Source of the DNA: an uncultured Pseudoflavonifractor sp.
Lineage (GTDB): Bacteria; Bacillota; Clostridia; Oscillospirales; Oscillospiraceae
DNA length: 64,000 nucleotides
Reading direction: 5' to 3'
Assembly: GCA_947425785.1 (NCBI GenBank)
Contig: CANEAY010000001.1
Location: 124,001-188,000, forward strand
Position numbers and translations under genes: made by a program. Position 1 is the first letter of the stretch, and every line of letters starts with the position of its first letter. Under the pieces are notes generated by a model. The model searched no databases. It was not told the origin of the DNA and saw only the letters and a program-made list of their open reading frames with translations. Positions 9,742 through 17,669 of this stretch are shown here, in pieces.

Positions 9742-11166
9742 TTATTCCGGCCAGGCGGGGAGCCAATAGCCCTCCCCGGCCATGCCCTGCTCCACCGGGA
9801 TCATCCAGGCGCCCAGGGCGATGCCGGTGATGCCCTCCACCTCCACCGGGCGGTCGAAGACCCAGCGGGCCATGTTGGGGCCGTCCTTCTGGTGGCCGTA
9901 GATGCCCGACCTGGGATGGAAGGAGGTGCCGTCGGCCAGGAACACGGTGAGAGGATAGCCCCAGATCTGGGTGTAGTCGGGGGAGGTGGAGGTGATCACC
10001 ACCCCCAGGGGGGAGAGCCGCAGCTCCTGGAGGGTGTTGTGGTCGATAAGGCCGGTGAGGGGGCTGGAGACCGTCTCCACCGGCCGGAGGGTCACGGGGA
10101 GAGTCCAGACAGCGTCCACCGGCTCCTGGGTCAGGCAGAGACCGACCAGGGGATCCAGATATTCCGGCAGTTCCGGCCCGCCGGGGCGGCGGACGTAGGA
10201 CACATCGTAATATTTTTTGCCGTCTTGCTCGAAGGCCACCTCCTCCATGTCATAGGAGCCGTCCTGGGGGTAATCGCTCCTGCCGCTCTCACCAACGGTG
10301 GCCCCCCAGAAGGGGTTCAGCCTACTATCCTCCGGCTGGGCACAGGGTATGGCGGAGCAGTGGGAATATTCCAGAATAGCCTCCTCCGGGAAGCGGAAAA
10401 GGGTGTGGAACCGTCCGTCGTCGGCAAAGCCCACGGCGGCCAGAGTGATGCCGTCGGCGCCGGGAAGCTCCCGCTCTGCTTCATTGGGGAGGAGCACCCG
10501 TTCCCCGGAGGGCAGGATCTGGGAGGGCACCGGGTCGGCGGTGAGGCCATCCAGGGGGGTGATCTCCTCCTTGGCCCAGACCTCGTGGCGGCCTGGACGG
10601 AGGTCGGAGAGGGTCACCGTGGTCTCCAGCTCCCCCTGGAAAAAGACGCCGCCGTTTCGCTCAATGCAGACCAGGGCGGTCTTTGCGGCGGGGTCATAGT
10701 CCACGATCTGGCAGCCCTGGGAGAAGGAGGTCTCCCCCTCCAGCCACAGGTCCAGCCTCCCGTGGATGTCGGCCTGGGCCAGGCGATCGCCGGTGAGGTC
10801 GGTGACCTCCAGGTAGACCTTGGCGCACAGGTCGTCGGTGAGGGCGGAGAGGACTTTGACCTGGATGCCCTCCTGGATGACCACCCCCTCCTGGCTTTGG
10901 GCGAAGGGGATGAAGGCCCCCAGGGCGGTTTGGAGCATTTCATGGAGCGGCCCCGCCGCCAGGGCGGTGCCGGTGAGGGTGACCGCCGCCGCGGTAAGGA
11001 CGGCGGCAAGGCGGAGCTTGTGTTTCATATAGCGTCTCCTTTCCGGTTCCTCCGCCGAGAGAGTGGCCTCCACCCGGCGGCAGATGGTTTTGGGGTTTAA
11101 GGCAAAGGGGCTGGGGGCGGCGGCAAGGCCCAGCTCCCGTTCCAGTTTTTTCAGTCTGTCAGCCAT
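9742..11166 (-). CDS. DUF4179-type membrane protein, probable anti-sigma partner
   Basis: The 474-residue protein has a basic cytoplasmic N-terminus of about 50 residues, one transmembrane helix (about 53-72, AVLTAAAVTLTGTALAAG) and a large extracytoplasmic beta-rich region. The layout matches DUF4179 proteins that partner with ECF-like sigma factors. Its start overlaps the sigma gene stop by 8 bp, which couples the two. The inferred role is to hold the sigma factor at the membrane until a surface signal is sensed; the signal is unknown. The N-terminal segment lacks an obvious zinc-binding HxxxCxxC motif. Confidence 0.75.
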   Translation of the reverse strand: MADRLKKLERELGLAAAPSPFALNPKTICRRVEATLSAEEPERRRYMKHKLRLAAVLTAAAVTLTGTALAAGPLHEMLQTALGAFIPFAQSQEGVVIQEGIQVKVLSALTDDLCAKVYLEVTDLTGDRLAQADIHGRLDLWLEGETSFSQGCQIVDYDPAAKTALVCIERNGGVFFQGELETTVTLSDLRPGRHEVWAKEEITPLDGLTADPVPSQILPSGERVLLPNEAERELPGADGITLAAVGFADDGRFHTLFRFPEEAILEYSHCSAIPCAQPEDSRLNPFWGATVGESGRSDYPQDGSYDMEEVAFEQDGKKYYDVSYVRRPGGPELPEYLDPLVGLCLTQEPVDAVWTLPVTLRPVETVSSPLTGLIDHNTLQELRLSPLGVVITSTSPDYTQIWGYPLTVFLADGTSFHPRSGIYGHQKDGPNMARWVFDRPVEVEGITGIALGAWMIPVEQGMAGEGYWLPAWPE

Positions 11167-11701
11167 GCTCCATGCCCTCCTTTCCCTGTAATTGTTCCCG
11201 GAGAAGGAGCCTTCCCCGGTGGAGTTTGGTCTTGGCGGTGGAGAGGTTCATCCCCAGGTCTGCGGCGATGGTTTTCAGCTTCTCCCCCTCATAGTAATAG
11301 CGCAGGAACAGCGTCCGTTCCGGCTCGGCCAGGCTGTCCACCAGCTGCCAGAGGGCCTCCTGGGTCTCCCGCTCCTCGGCCTGCCGCTGGAGATCCTGGG
11401 GGGTGGCGGCGGTCTCGGGCAGTTCCGTGGTGGGAACATAGGAGCGCAGCCGGTTTTTGGCCTTGTTGGAGGCCACCGTCCCCAGCCAGGGGCGGAGGGA
11501 GCGCGCCGGGTCTAACTGGGCGGCGCGGCGCCACAGCTCCACGAAGGTGTCTGCCACCGCCTCCTCCAGCTCCTCGCGGGGGAGATGGCCCAGAAGGCGG
11601 TAGGCGCAGGCGCTGACGTAGGGGGTGTAGCGGCGGATGAGGGCTTCCAGGGCGCCGGGGTCACCCTTCTGGAGTTTTCGAATGAGGGTGGACTCTTCCA
11701 T
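11159..11701 (-). CDS. ECF-type RNA polymerase sigma factor
   Basis: The 180-residue protein has the two domains of an ECF sigma factor. Region 2 spans about residues 20-65 (RYTPYVSACAYRLLG to TFVELWRR) and region 4 about 115-165, with a helix-turn-helix around TIAADLGMNLSTAKTKLHRG. Region 3 is absent, as expected. The ATG follows a near-perfect AAGGAGGTGAG site. An ECF-like promoter and a 14-bp palindrome lie upstream, which suggests autoregulation. The regulon cannot be inferred from this window. Confidence 0.9.
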   Translation of the reverse strand: MEESTLIRKLQKGDPGALEALIRRYTPYVSACAYRLLGHLPREELEEAVADTFVELWRRAAQLDPARSLRPWLGTVASNKAKNRLRSYVPTTELPETAATPQDLQRQAEERETQEALWQLVDSLAEPERTLFLRYYYEGEKLKTIAADLGMNLSTAKTKLHRGRLLLREQLQGKEGMEHG

Positions 11702-11716
11702 CCGCTCACCTCCTTG

Positions 11717-11730
11717 CAGAAACGTTTCTG
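11717..11730. promoter_or_regulatory. Perfect 14-bp palindrome in the sigma-gene leader
   Basis: CAGAAACGTTTCTG lies between the inferred transcription start and the Shine-Dalgarno of the sigma gene. It could be a repressor operator or a small RNA hairpin. No regulator can be assigned. Confidence 0.4.
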
Positions 11731-11736
11731 TTTATA

Positions 11737-11764
11737 GATACCCCAAAAGGGGAAAAAGGTTTCA
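11737..11764 (-). promoter_or_regulatory. ECF-like autoregulatory promoter
   Basis: On the minus strand TGAAAC, a 16-bp spacer and GGTATC precede the sigma gene by about 35 bp. The TGAAAC-N16-CGTATC layout is the form recognised by several Bacillus ECF sigma factors, so the sigma factor probably activates its own operon. Confidence 0.6.
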
Positions 11765-11792
11765 AAAAGGGCCGGCGGAATTCCGCCGGCCC
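11761..11792 (-). terminator. Terminator after the hydratase gene
   Basis: GGGCCGGCGG is followed directly by its complement, a 24-bp perfect palindrome at 11769-11792. It is followed on the minus strand by a T-run (CCTTTTTG) 7 bp past the hydratase stop. Confidence 0.85.
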
Positions 11793-11798
11793 TTCCCT

Positions 11799-14033
11799 TT
11801 ATTTCGCGTAGTAGTTGATAAGGCAGCCCGCCAGGATGATGTCCCGCTCCTCCCGGGTCAGGCCGGGGAGCTTCAGCTTCACCGGGGTCTGGGTCTGCTC
11901 CTGGCCTTCGGGGTGCCGGATGAGGTAGGCCTGGATGACCTCCCCATCCCCCTTCAGAAGCGTCCTGATGCCGGGGATGTAGAGGGAATCTCCCGGCTTG
12001 AGGCCCCAGTTCTTCACGTCCTCGGCGATGAAGGGGAGCATACCCCAGTTCACCACGTTGGAGCGGTACCGCTTGGTGGCGTACTCCGCCGCCACGTTGG
12101 CACAGCCCCCCAGCACCCGCTGGCAGGAGGCGGCCTGCTCCCGGGCGGAGCCGTCCCCAGGCTTCAGCGCCATGATGAAGGAGCCGATGCCGGTGTTTTG
12201 GAACTCGTTGGTAGGTGTTTCCGCCCGCCGCTTCAGCTCCTCCTCCTGCACCTTCAAGGCCCGGGGGACGTACAGGGGATCCTTGCGGGAGAGGGCGAAC
12301 TGGGCCAGCTTCAGGGGGTTGGAGCGGTAGGAGGAGGTCTCACCCGAGGGGATGAGCTCGTCGGTGGTGGTCACCGGGTCGTAGATGGCGGCGCAGCAGG
12401 TGAGCAGCAGGTTCTCCGGCAGGGGGATCTGCTCCGGCCAGTCGGCGATGTTGGGGCCGAAGACCAGGGGCACCTGGGGGGCCGGACGGCCCACGCCGTA
12501 GTAGACCCGGGACTTATAGGACTTGTCGCTGTAGGCCCAGCGCTCGTTGGGATAGTCGGGGGTGAGCAGCTCGGGGGGCAGCTCGTCGGCGGCGGTGAGG
12601 AGGCCGCCGTTGAGCGCGGTGGCGGCGATGGAGCGGGCGTCCATGAGGGCCACGTAGCTGACCTGGCCGTCGGCGGGCTTGCTGCCCTCCCGGTTGGGGA
12701 AGTTCCGGGTGGAGTGGCGAATGGAGAAGCCGCCGTTGCCCGGCACGTCTCCCGCTCCGAAGCAGGGGCCGCAGAAGCAGGAGCGGATGGAGGCCCCCGC
12801 GCACATCAGGTCGGTGATGTAGCCCTTCCGGGTCAGCTCCTGCAAAATGGGCATGGAGCCGGGATAGCAGGACAGGGAGAAGGGGCCGGAGCCGGTGGCG
12901 CGGCCCTTCAAAATTTCCGCCGCCCGTTTCAGGTTCTGGTAGGTGCCGCCGGAACAGCCGGCGATGACCCCCTGGTCCACCTTGAAGCCGTCAATGGTGA
13001 TCTTCTTGAGGGGGGAGGGGGCGTTCTTAAGGCCCAGCTGCTCCGCCGTGTCCACATCCACCTGGTGGAGCAGGTCTTGAATATTGGCCTTGAACTCCTT
13101 GATGGTGAAGGCGTTGGAGGGGTGGAAGGGAAGGGCGATCATGGAGCTGACCTTGTCCAGGTCGATCTCCACCAGGCCGTCGTAGTAGGCCCCCTCCGCC
13201 GGGGCCATGGCCTGGAAGCTGTCCCCCCGGCCCAGGACGCCCAGGTGGGCCCGGGTCACCTCGTCGGTCTGCCACACCGAGGACAGGCAGGCGGTCTCGG
13301 TGGTCATCACGTCGATGCCGGAGCGGTAGTCCATGGCCAGATTGCGCACACCGGGGCCGATGAACTCCAGCACGGCGTTCTTCACCGCCCCGGTCTTGAA
13401 GGTAGCTCCCACCAGGGCCAGGGCCACGTCCTGGGGCCCCACCCCGGGCCGGGGACGGCCGGTGAGGTGGACGGCGATGATAGGGGGATAGGCGATGTCG
13501 TAGGTCTTTTCCAGCAGCTGGCGTGCAAGCTCGGGGCCCCCCTCGCCGATGGCCATACAGCCGTAGGCGCCGTAGCGGGTGTGGGAGTCGGAGCCTAAGA
13601 TCATCTTGCCGGGGGCGGCGTAGCGCTCCCGCATGTAGGAATGGATGACCGCCTGGTGGGCGGGGACGAATTCGCCGCCGTACTTCCGGGCGGCGGACAG
13701 GCCGAAGAGGTGGTCGTCCTCGTTGATGGTGCCGCCCACGGCGCACAGGGAGTTGTGGCAGTTGGTGAGCACATAGGGGATGGGGAACCGCTCCATGCCG
13801 GAGGCCCGGGCGGTCTGGATGATGCCCACGTAAGTGATGTCGTGGGAGGCCATGGCGTCAAATTTGATCTGGAGCCGTTCCATATTGCCGCTGTGGTTGT
13901 GGGCGGCCAGGATGGAGTAGGCCATGGTCTTCTGACGGCCGGCGTCCACCCCCATCGGGTCGGTCTGGACAGGGAAAAACTGTCCCTGTTTATAGTAGAA
14001 GCCCTTATTTGTGACGGATATGCTCATAACCAT
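11799..14033 (-). CDS. Aconitase-superfamily hydratase (YbhJ-like)
   Basis: The 744-residue protein belongs to the aconitase/IPM isomerase superfamily of Fe-S hydro-lyases. Visible landmarks are GSDSHTRYGAYG, the cluster-ligand region GCSGGTY and a CFCGPC segment, which would supply the three [4Fe-4S] cysteines, and the C-terminal swivel-domain elements. Overall order and size resemble E. coli YbhJ, annotated as a putative hydratase, more than AcnA/AcnB; the substrate is unknown. An AGGAGG-like site lies 4 nt before the first ATG and 10 nt before a second ATG at 14027, so the start may be two codons later. A single-gene unit with its own terminator. Confidence 0.8.
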   Translation of the reverse strand: MVMSISVTNKGFYYKQGQFFPVQTDPMGVDAGRQKTMAYSILAAHNHSGNMERLQIKFDAMASHDITYVGIIQTARASGMERFPIPYVLTNCHNSLCAVGGTINEDDHLFGLSAARKYGGEFVPAHQAVIHSYMRERYAAPGKMILGSDSHTRYGAYGCMAIGEGGPELARQLLEKTYDIAYPPIIAVHLTGRPRPGVGPQDVALALVGATFKTGAVKNAVLEFIGPGVRNLAMDYRSGIDVMTTETACLSSVWQTDEVTRAHLGVLGRGDSFQAMAPAEGAYYDGLVEIDLDKVSSMIALPFHPSNAFTIKEFKANIQDLLHQVDVDTAEQLGLKNAPSPLKKITIDGFKVDQGVIAGCSGGTYQNLKRAAEILKGRATGSGPFSLSCYPGSMPILQELTRKGYITDLMCAGASIRSCFCGPCFGAGDVPGNGGFSIRHSTRNFPNREGSKPADGQVSYVALMDARSIAATALNGGLLTAADELPPELLTPDYPNERWAYSDKSYKSRVYYGVGRPAPQVPLVFGPNIADWPEQIPLPENLLLTCCAAIYDPVTTTDELIPSGETSSYRSNPLKLAQFALSRKDPLYVPRALKVQEEELKRRAETPTNEFQNTGIGSFIMALKPGDGSAREQAASCQRVLGGCANVAAEYATKRYRSNVVNWGMLPFIAEDVKNWGLKPGDSLYIPGIRTLLKGDGEVIQAYLIRHPEGQEQTQTPVKLKLPGLTREERDIILAGCLINYYAK

Positions 14034-14092
14034 GATTCCTCCCGCTTTTTGGCTTTTTCTATCATATCAAATTCAAAATGAAATGGCAAGAT

Positions 14093-15940
14093 TCAGTCCC
14101 AGGGATCCTCCTTCGGACGGGAGGAGCTCCAGTGGGAAAATTCGCTCTCCTCCACGCGCCTTCTCCGCCGCCGGACGAACAGCAGCAGGGCCACGACGCC
14201 CGCAAAGAAGGCGGCGCCGCAGCAGCAGAGGGCAAGGATGGGGAGAAAGTCCATCTTCTCCGAACTGGAGCCGTCCATCCTGGGCCGTCCCATGGCGGGA
14301 ACGGAGAGGCCCAGCTCCTCCTCCATGGCTTTCCCCAGCCGTTGGGCCAGATCCTCCAGGGTGGCCGTCTCAAAGATATCCCCCAGTCCCGCCAGCCCTG
14401 CCGCCTCCTCATAGGTGACGGTGGTGGGCAGGGCGCTGATGACCATGTAGGAATCCACCGCCCCGGCCCAGTCGGTGCGGGAGGTGAGCCAGATGTCCAG
14501 GGCGGAGAGGGCGGAGGTGCCGTAGCTCACGTAGTAGAAGGGGGACTGGAAGAGATGGGTGACCTCCATCCACTCCTCCGGGGCGTAGTCGTCATAGCCG
14601 TAGTCCTGGGTGATGGAGAGGAAGAGGCTATTCAGCTCCTCCACCGTCATGTCCGGCTGGGCATAGACCGCCGTCTCAAACTCGTTGTACATATAGCCGT
14701 CCACCACGCTGCCCAGGATGGAGCAGACCTGGTGCCAGCGGTGGGCATTGCCCAGCCGGCCGAAGAGATCCCCGGAATGGGCGGTAAAGAGAAGCTCCAG
14801 GGCCTGGGACTGTATCTCGCTGACGTCCAGGATGTTGTCCGCCCAGAGGGCGCGGTCGGTGCCGTGGAAGAAGCTGTTGAAGTGGCCGAACTCGTGAACG
14901 ACGGTGTTGTAATCCCGGAAGTCCCCATAGGGGGAATCGAAGATGAAGGCGGAGCCGTAGCTGGGAAGCTCGGCGGTGTAGCCCATGGGCAGCTTGGTGC
15001 CGCTGTCGTCCAGGTCGTAGAGGTGGTGCTCCAGCAGGAAGGCGAAGGACTCCTCCAGCTCCGGGTGGATCTGGCCCAGGTAGGGGGCGATGGCCTCCAG
15101 CCGCTCCTGGCCGGAGGCGGCGGGCAGGTCGTAGAGGGCGTCCACCTCCTCCTGGATGGCCTGTGTGATCTGGCCAAGAAGCTGGGGGAAGGTGGCCTTC
15201 ACCGTCCTCTGGACGGCCTTGACGTCCTTCGGGGCGTAGTCCCGGCAGTAGACCGACTCGTAGGCGTAGTCGGCGTAGCTTCTGTATCCGTACAGCCGGG
15301 CCAGCTGGGTGCGCACGTCCACCAGCTCCAGGTACAGCTCCCCCATGGTCTGGGTGTCGTAGTCGCTCCCCAGCAGCTGCTCGTATTCGGAGACGAGCTG
15401 GGTCTCCTGCTGGCAGAGGGCCAGCTCCTCCTCCGTCATGGGTTCATAGTGGGAGAGGGAGTCGGCCCAGTCCTTGCCCCCGTTCTCCTTCAGTATACCG
15501 TTGAGGGGGCTCTTGGCCAGGGCCTTCAGCGCCGTGAGACACCGGTCAAAGAGCACCGTCAGCCTGTCCAGCCGCTCCGTATAGGCCTGGGCGGCCGCCT
15601 CATCGGTGTAGTCGGCGTCGTAGCGGAGCATGGCCAGGGTCATCTGGGTGTAGAGGGTGTCGTAGCCGTCTAGGAGCTGCTGGTAGGCATCTTGGAGATA
15701 AGACTGGTATACCGGCAGGAGGGAACGGGGGAAGGCCCCGTTGTCGAGGATGGCCGTCAGGCTCTCCAGCTGATCCAGAGCCTGGGTGAGTTGGGTCTCG
15801 TCAAAGCTCTCCCAGGACATTTGGGCGTAGTCCACGTCGGCATGGGCCTTGTCCCCGGGGTAATAGGCCCCCTGGGCGGGGGCGGCCAGAAGGGCCACGG
15901 TGAGGACGGCGGCGGTGAGCGAACGGAAAAGACGTGCCAT
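14093..15940 (-). CDS. Membrane-anchored zinc metallopeptidase (M3/oligoendopeptidase F-like)
   Basis: The 615-residue protein starts at ATG 15940 behind GGAGGG; an in-frame TTG at 15958 is rejected. A signal peptide (residues 1-25, ending AQGA) is followed by a long helical ectodomain with the HExxH zinc motif VVHEFGHF. Near the C-terminus lie a transmembrane helix (ILALCCCGAAFFAGVVALLL) and an Arg-rich tail. The fold and motif resemble M3 oligopeptidases, but most of those are cytosolic, so export and C-terminal anchoring are unusual. The substrate is unknown. It stands alone between hydratase and fdhD. Confidence 0.78.
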   Translation of the reverse strand: MARLFRSLTAAVLTVALLAAPAQGAYYPGDKAHADVDYAQMSWESFDETQLTQALDQLESLTAILDNGAFPRSLLPVYQSYLQDAYQQLLDGYDTLYTQMTLAMLRYDADYTDEAAAQAYTERLDRLTVLFDRCLTALKALAKSPLNGILKENGGKDWADSLSHYEPMTEEELALCQQETQLVSEYEQLLGSDYDTQTMGELYLELVDVRTQLARLYGYRSYADYAYESVYCRDYAPKDVKAVQRTVKATFPQLLGQITQAIQEEVDALYDLPAASGQERLEAIAPYLGQIHPELEESFAFLLEHHLYDLDDSGTKLPMGYTAELPSYGSAFIFDSPYGDFRDYNTVVHEFGHFNSFFHGTDRALWADNILDVSEIQSQALELLFTAHSGDLFGRLGNAHRWHQVCSILGSVVDGYMYNEFETAVYAQPDMTVEELNSLFLSITQDYGYDDYAPEEWMEVTHLFQSPFYYVSYGTSALSALDIWLTSRTDWAGAVDSYMVISALPTTVTYEEAAGLAGLGDIFETATLEDLAQRLGKAMEEELGLSVPAMGRPRMDGSSSEKMDFLPILALCCCGAAFFAGVVALLLFVRRRRRRVEESEFSHWSSSRPKEDPWD

Positions 15941-16092
15941 GGGTGACCCTCCTGTCAAAAAGTGAAAAGGCCGGGGCGGGGCTCCGCCTGCTGTATGACT
16001 GCTCTACCCGCCGAAGGCGGGCAGAAAAAGTGGTGCAAAGCCATTTTACCGTACCGGGGCAAAAAAATCAACACCGGCCGCGGATACGACAA

Positions 16093-16122
16093 ACGCCCGG
16101 CGGGCCATTGGGCCGCCGGGCG
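16093..16122 (-). terminator. Probable terminator after fdhD
   Basis: The arms ACGCCCGGCGG and CGCCGGGCGT form a strong stem 11 bp past the fdhD stop, but the downstream T-run is short (TTTGTCG). The rest of the 15941-16132 gap shows only a small CCCGCC/GGCGGG stem. Confidence 0.55.
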
Positions 16123-16132
16123 TGAAGGCCGC

Positions 16133-16849
16133 TCACTCCCCGGGGGAGAAGCGGATATAGCTTTTGTTCCGGGCGTCGCAGATGAGGACGATGCCCTTTT
16201 CCCTAGCCAGCTGGACGCTCTGCCAGGTGGGGATGGCCTTGGCCACAAAGACCCGCAGGCCGGCGGTGATACCCTTTTGGAGCATATCCAGGGGCACCCG
16301 GCCGCTGGAGAAGAGCAGGCACTCCCAAAGGGGGAGCCCATCCAGCAGGGCACAGCCCACCGCTTTGTCCAGGGCATTGTGCCGGGAAAGGTCTTCGGTG
16401 ACGTACCTGATCTCCCCATTGTGGAGGATGGTACAGCTGTGCACCCCCCGGGTGCGCTTATAGAGGGGATGGCCGGCGCTGAGCTTCTCCTGGGCCAGAT
16501 AGATCATCCCGTCGGTGACCGTGGGGGCCCATCCCGCCGGGGGGGCCTCCTTCGGCGCCGCCGACCGCGCCAGGGTGACGTCGAGCCTGGCGCCGTCCGG
16601 GGAGAGGGCCCAGTCCTTCACCTGCTCCATCCCGGCGATGAGGCCGTCGGTACACAGCCGGCCGATAGCCAGGGCGGGCAGGTAGGTGGGAGTACACACG
16701 ATGGTGTGGAGGAGCTTGCCGTCCACGCAGAGCTCCAGGGTGTGCTCATAGGGCACGTCCACCGTAATGGGGACAGCGCTGCCCTCCGGGCCGGTGCGCA
16801 GCCCGGACACAGTCCGAACAGGCGCCTCAGTCGGTGAAGAGATCCACAT
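16133..16849 (-). CDS. fdhD: Sulfurtransferase FdhD-like molybdenum/tungsten enzyme maturation protein
   Basis: FdhD proteins pass sulfur from a cysteine desulfurase to the metal cofactor of formate dehydrogenases. The 238-residue sequence shows the conserved YEHTLELCVDG start, the TRGVHSC segment with one active-site Cys rather than CxxC, EDLSRHNALDKAVG, SSGRVPLDMLQK and the closing cofactor-binding region. No formate dehydrogenase is visible. Instead the gene overlaps the YdhW-like gene by 23 bp and is the last member of the YdhY-YdhV-YdhW operon, so its client here may be the YdhV-like oxidoreductase. No good Shine-Dalgarno precedes the ATG, consistent with translational coupling. Confidence 0.88.
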   Translation of the reverse strand: MWISSPTEAPVRTVSGLRTGPEGSAVPITVDVPYEHTLELCVDGKLLHTIVCTPTYLPALAIGRLCTDGLIAGMEQVKDWALSPDGARLDVTLARSAAPKEAPPAGWAPTVTDGMIYLAQEKLSAGHPLYKRTRGVHSCTILHNGEIRYVTEDLSRHNALDKAVGCALLDGLPLWECLLFSSGRVPLDMLQKGITAGLRVFVAKAIPTWQSVQLAREKGIVLICDARNKSYIRFSPGE

Positions 16850-17651
16850 CGCTGATGGCCTTGGCGTACCGGGGAGTCAGATACTGGGTGGAGTAGAGGA
16901 ACCGGGTGTTCTCGTTGTTGGTCAGTTCCTGAATGTCCTGGTACTGTTCCATAGTCTGCATTGCCGCCCAGGCCTGCTCTACCTCCGCCTTGCTTCGGTT
17001 GTAAGGTGGGCGCTGGAAGTAGAAGAAGGGGGTGGCGGCGGGGTAGGTCTTGGCGTTGAAGCGAACCATCTGGGCCATCATGGACACCAGGTCGTCGTCC
17101 TGGATAAGGACATCGATCATGGCGTAGTTGTCGCTCATGGTGGCGGTGGAGTAGTAATAGAGATCCTTGGCTCCCTGGCGGGTAGCGATGTCCTTACAGG
17201 TTTCATCGGCGGCCATGGCCTCCAGAAGCTCCTCCAACCCCTCCACCTCGCTCTTGAGCAGGATCAGACCGGTGACCTGGGCATTGGCCGAGCGGATACG
17301 GATGTACTCAGCCAGCTTCCAGTGGGCAGGAGCCTGGATCTCAGGCTCCTGCTCCTCTGGTTCTGCGGGTATGTCGGCAAATTGGTCCTCCACGTCGGGC
17401 TGCTGGGCGAGAAAGTCGAAGAGATCCACCTTCTCCTCCCCGGCGGCCATGGTCTCCTGGGCGGACTCCACCGAAGCGCCCGCCTCATTGGCTTTTCGGG
17501 CGGCTTCAGCGGCAGAATCTATGTCGAAAGTCGGGCTCTTGGGCTTCTTCTTGGCCGCCATCTCGTCGGCCTGGAGCTCCTCAACAGCGCTCTTGGGATC
17601 AGTGACGGCCGCCACAGTGGAGAAGCCCTTTTTCCGTCTTCCAAACAACAT
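16827..17651 (-). CDS. ydhW: YdhW-like protein of the oxidoreductase locus
   Basis: The 274-residue soluble protein has a low-complexity, Ala/Glu/Lys-rich N-terminal third and a folded C-terminal region from about residue 108 (HWKLAEYIRIRSANAQ onward). No catalytic motif or signal peptide is evident. It lies 18 bp after the AOR gene and overlaps fdhD. In E. coli the AOR homologue YdhV is encoded with YdhY and YdhW, and order, size and context suggest this is the YdhW counterpart. The assignment rests mainly on synteny; a chaperone or partner role for the oxidoreductase is an inference. Confidence 0.6.
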   Translation of the reverse strand: MLFGRRKKGFSTVAAVTDPKSAVEELQADEMAAKKKPKSPTFDIDSAAEAARKANEAGASVESAQETMAAGEEKVDLFDFLAQQPDVEDQFADIPAEPEEQEPEIQAPAHWKLAEYIRIRSANAQVTGLILLKSEVEGLEELLEAMAADETCKDIATRQGAKDLYYYSTATMSDNYAMIDVLIQDDDLVSMMAQMVRFNAKTYPAATPFFYFQRPPYNRSKAEVEQAWAAMQTMEQYQDIQELTNNENTRFLYSTQYLTPRYAKAISDVDLFTD

Positions 17652-17669
17652 AGCCTATCGGTTCCTTTC

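Noticed and set aside
11637-13598. 653-residue open frame antisense to the hydratase gene
   Set aside because: The translation is Gly/Val/His-rich with no domain; the opposite strand encodes an intact aconitase-family protein with its own terminator.
16133-16849. FdhD as evidence of a local formate dehydrogenase
   Set aside because: No formate dehydrogenase catalytic subunit, with its selenocysteine or cysteine motif, is encoded anywhere in the window.
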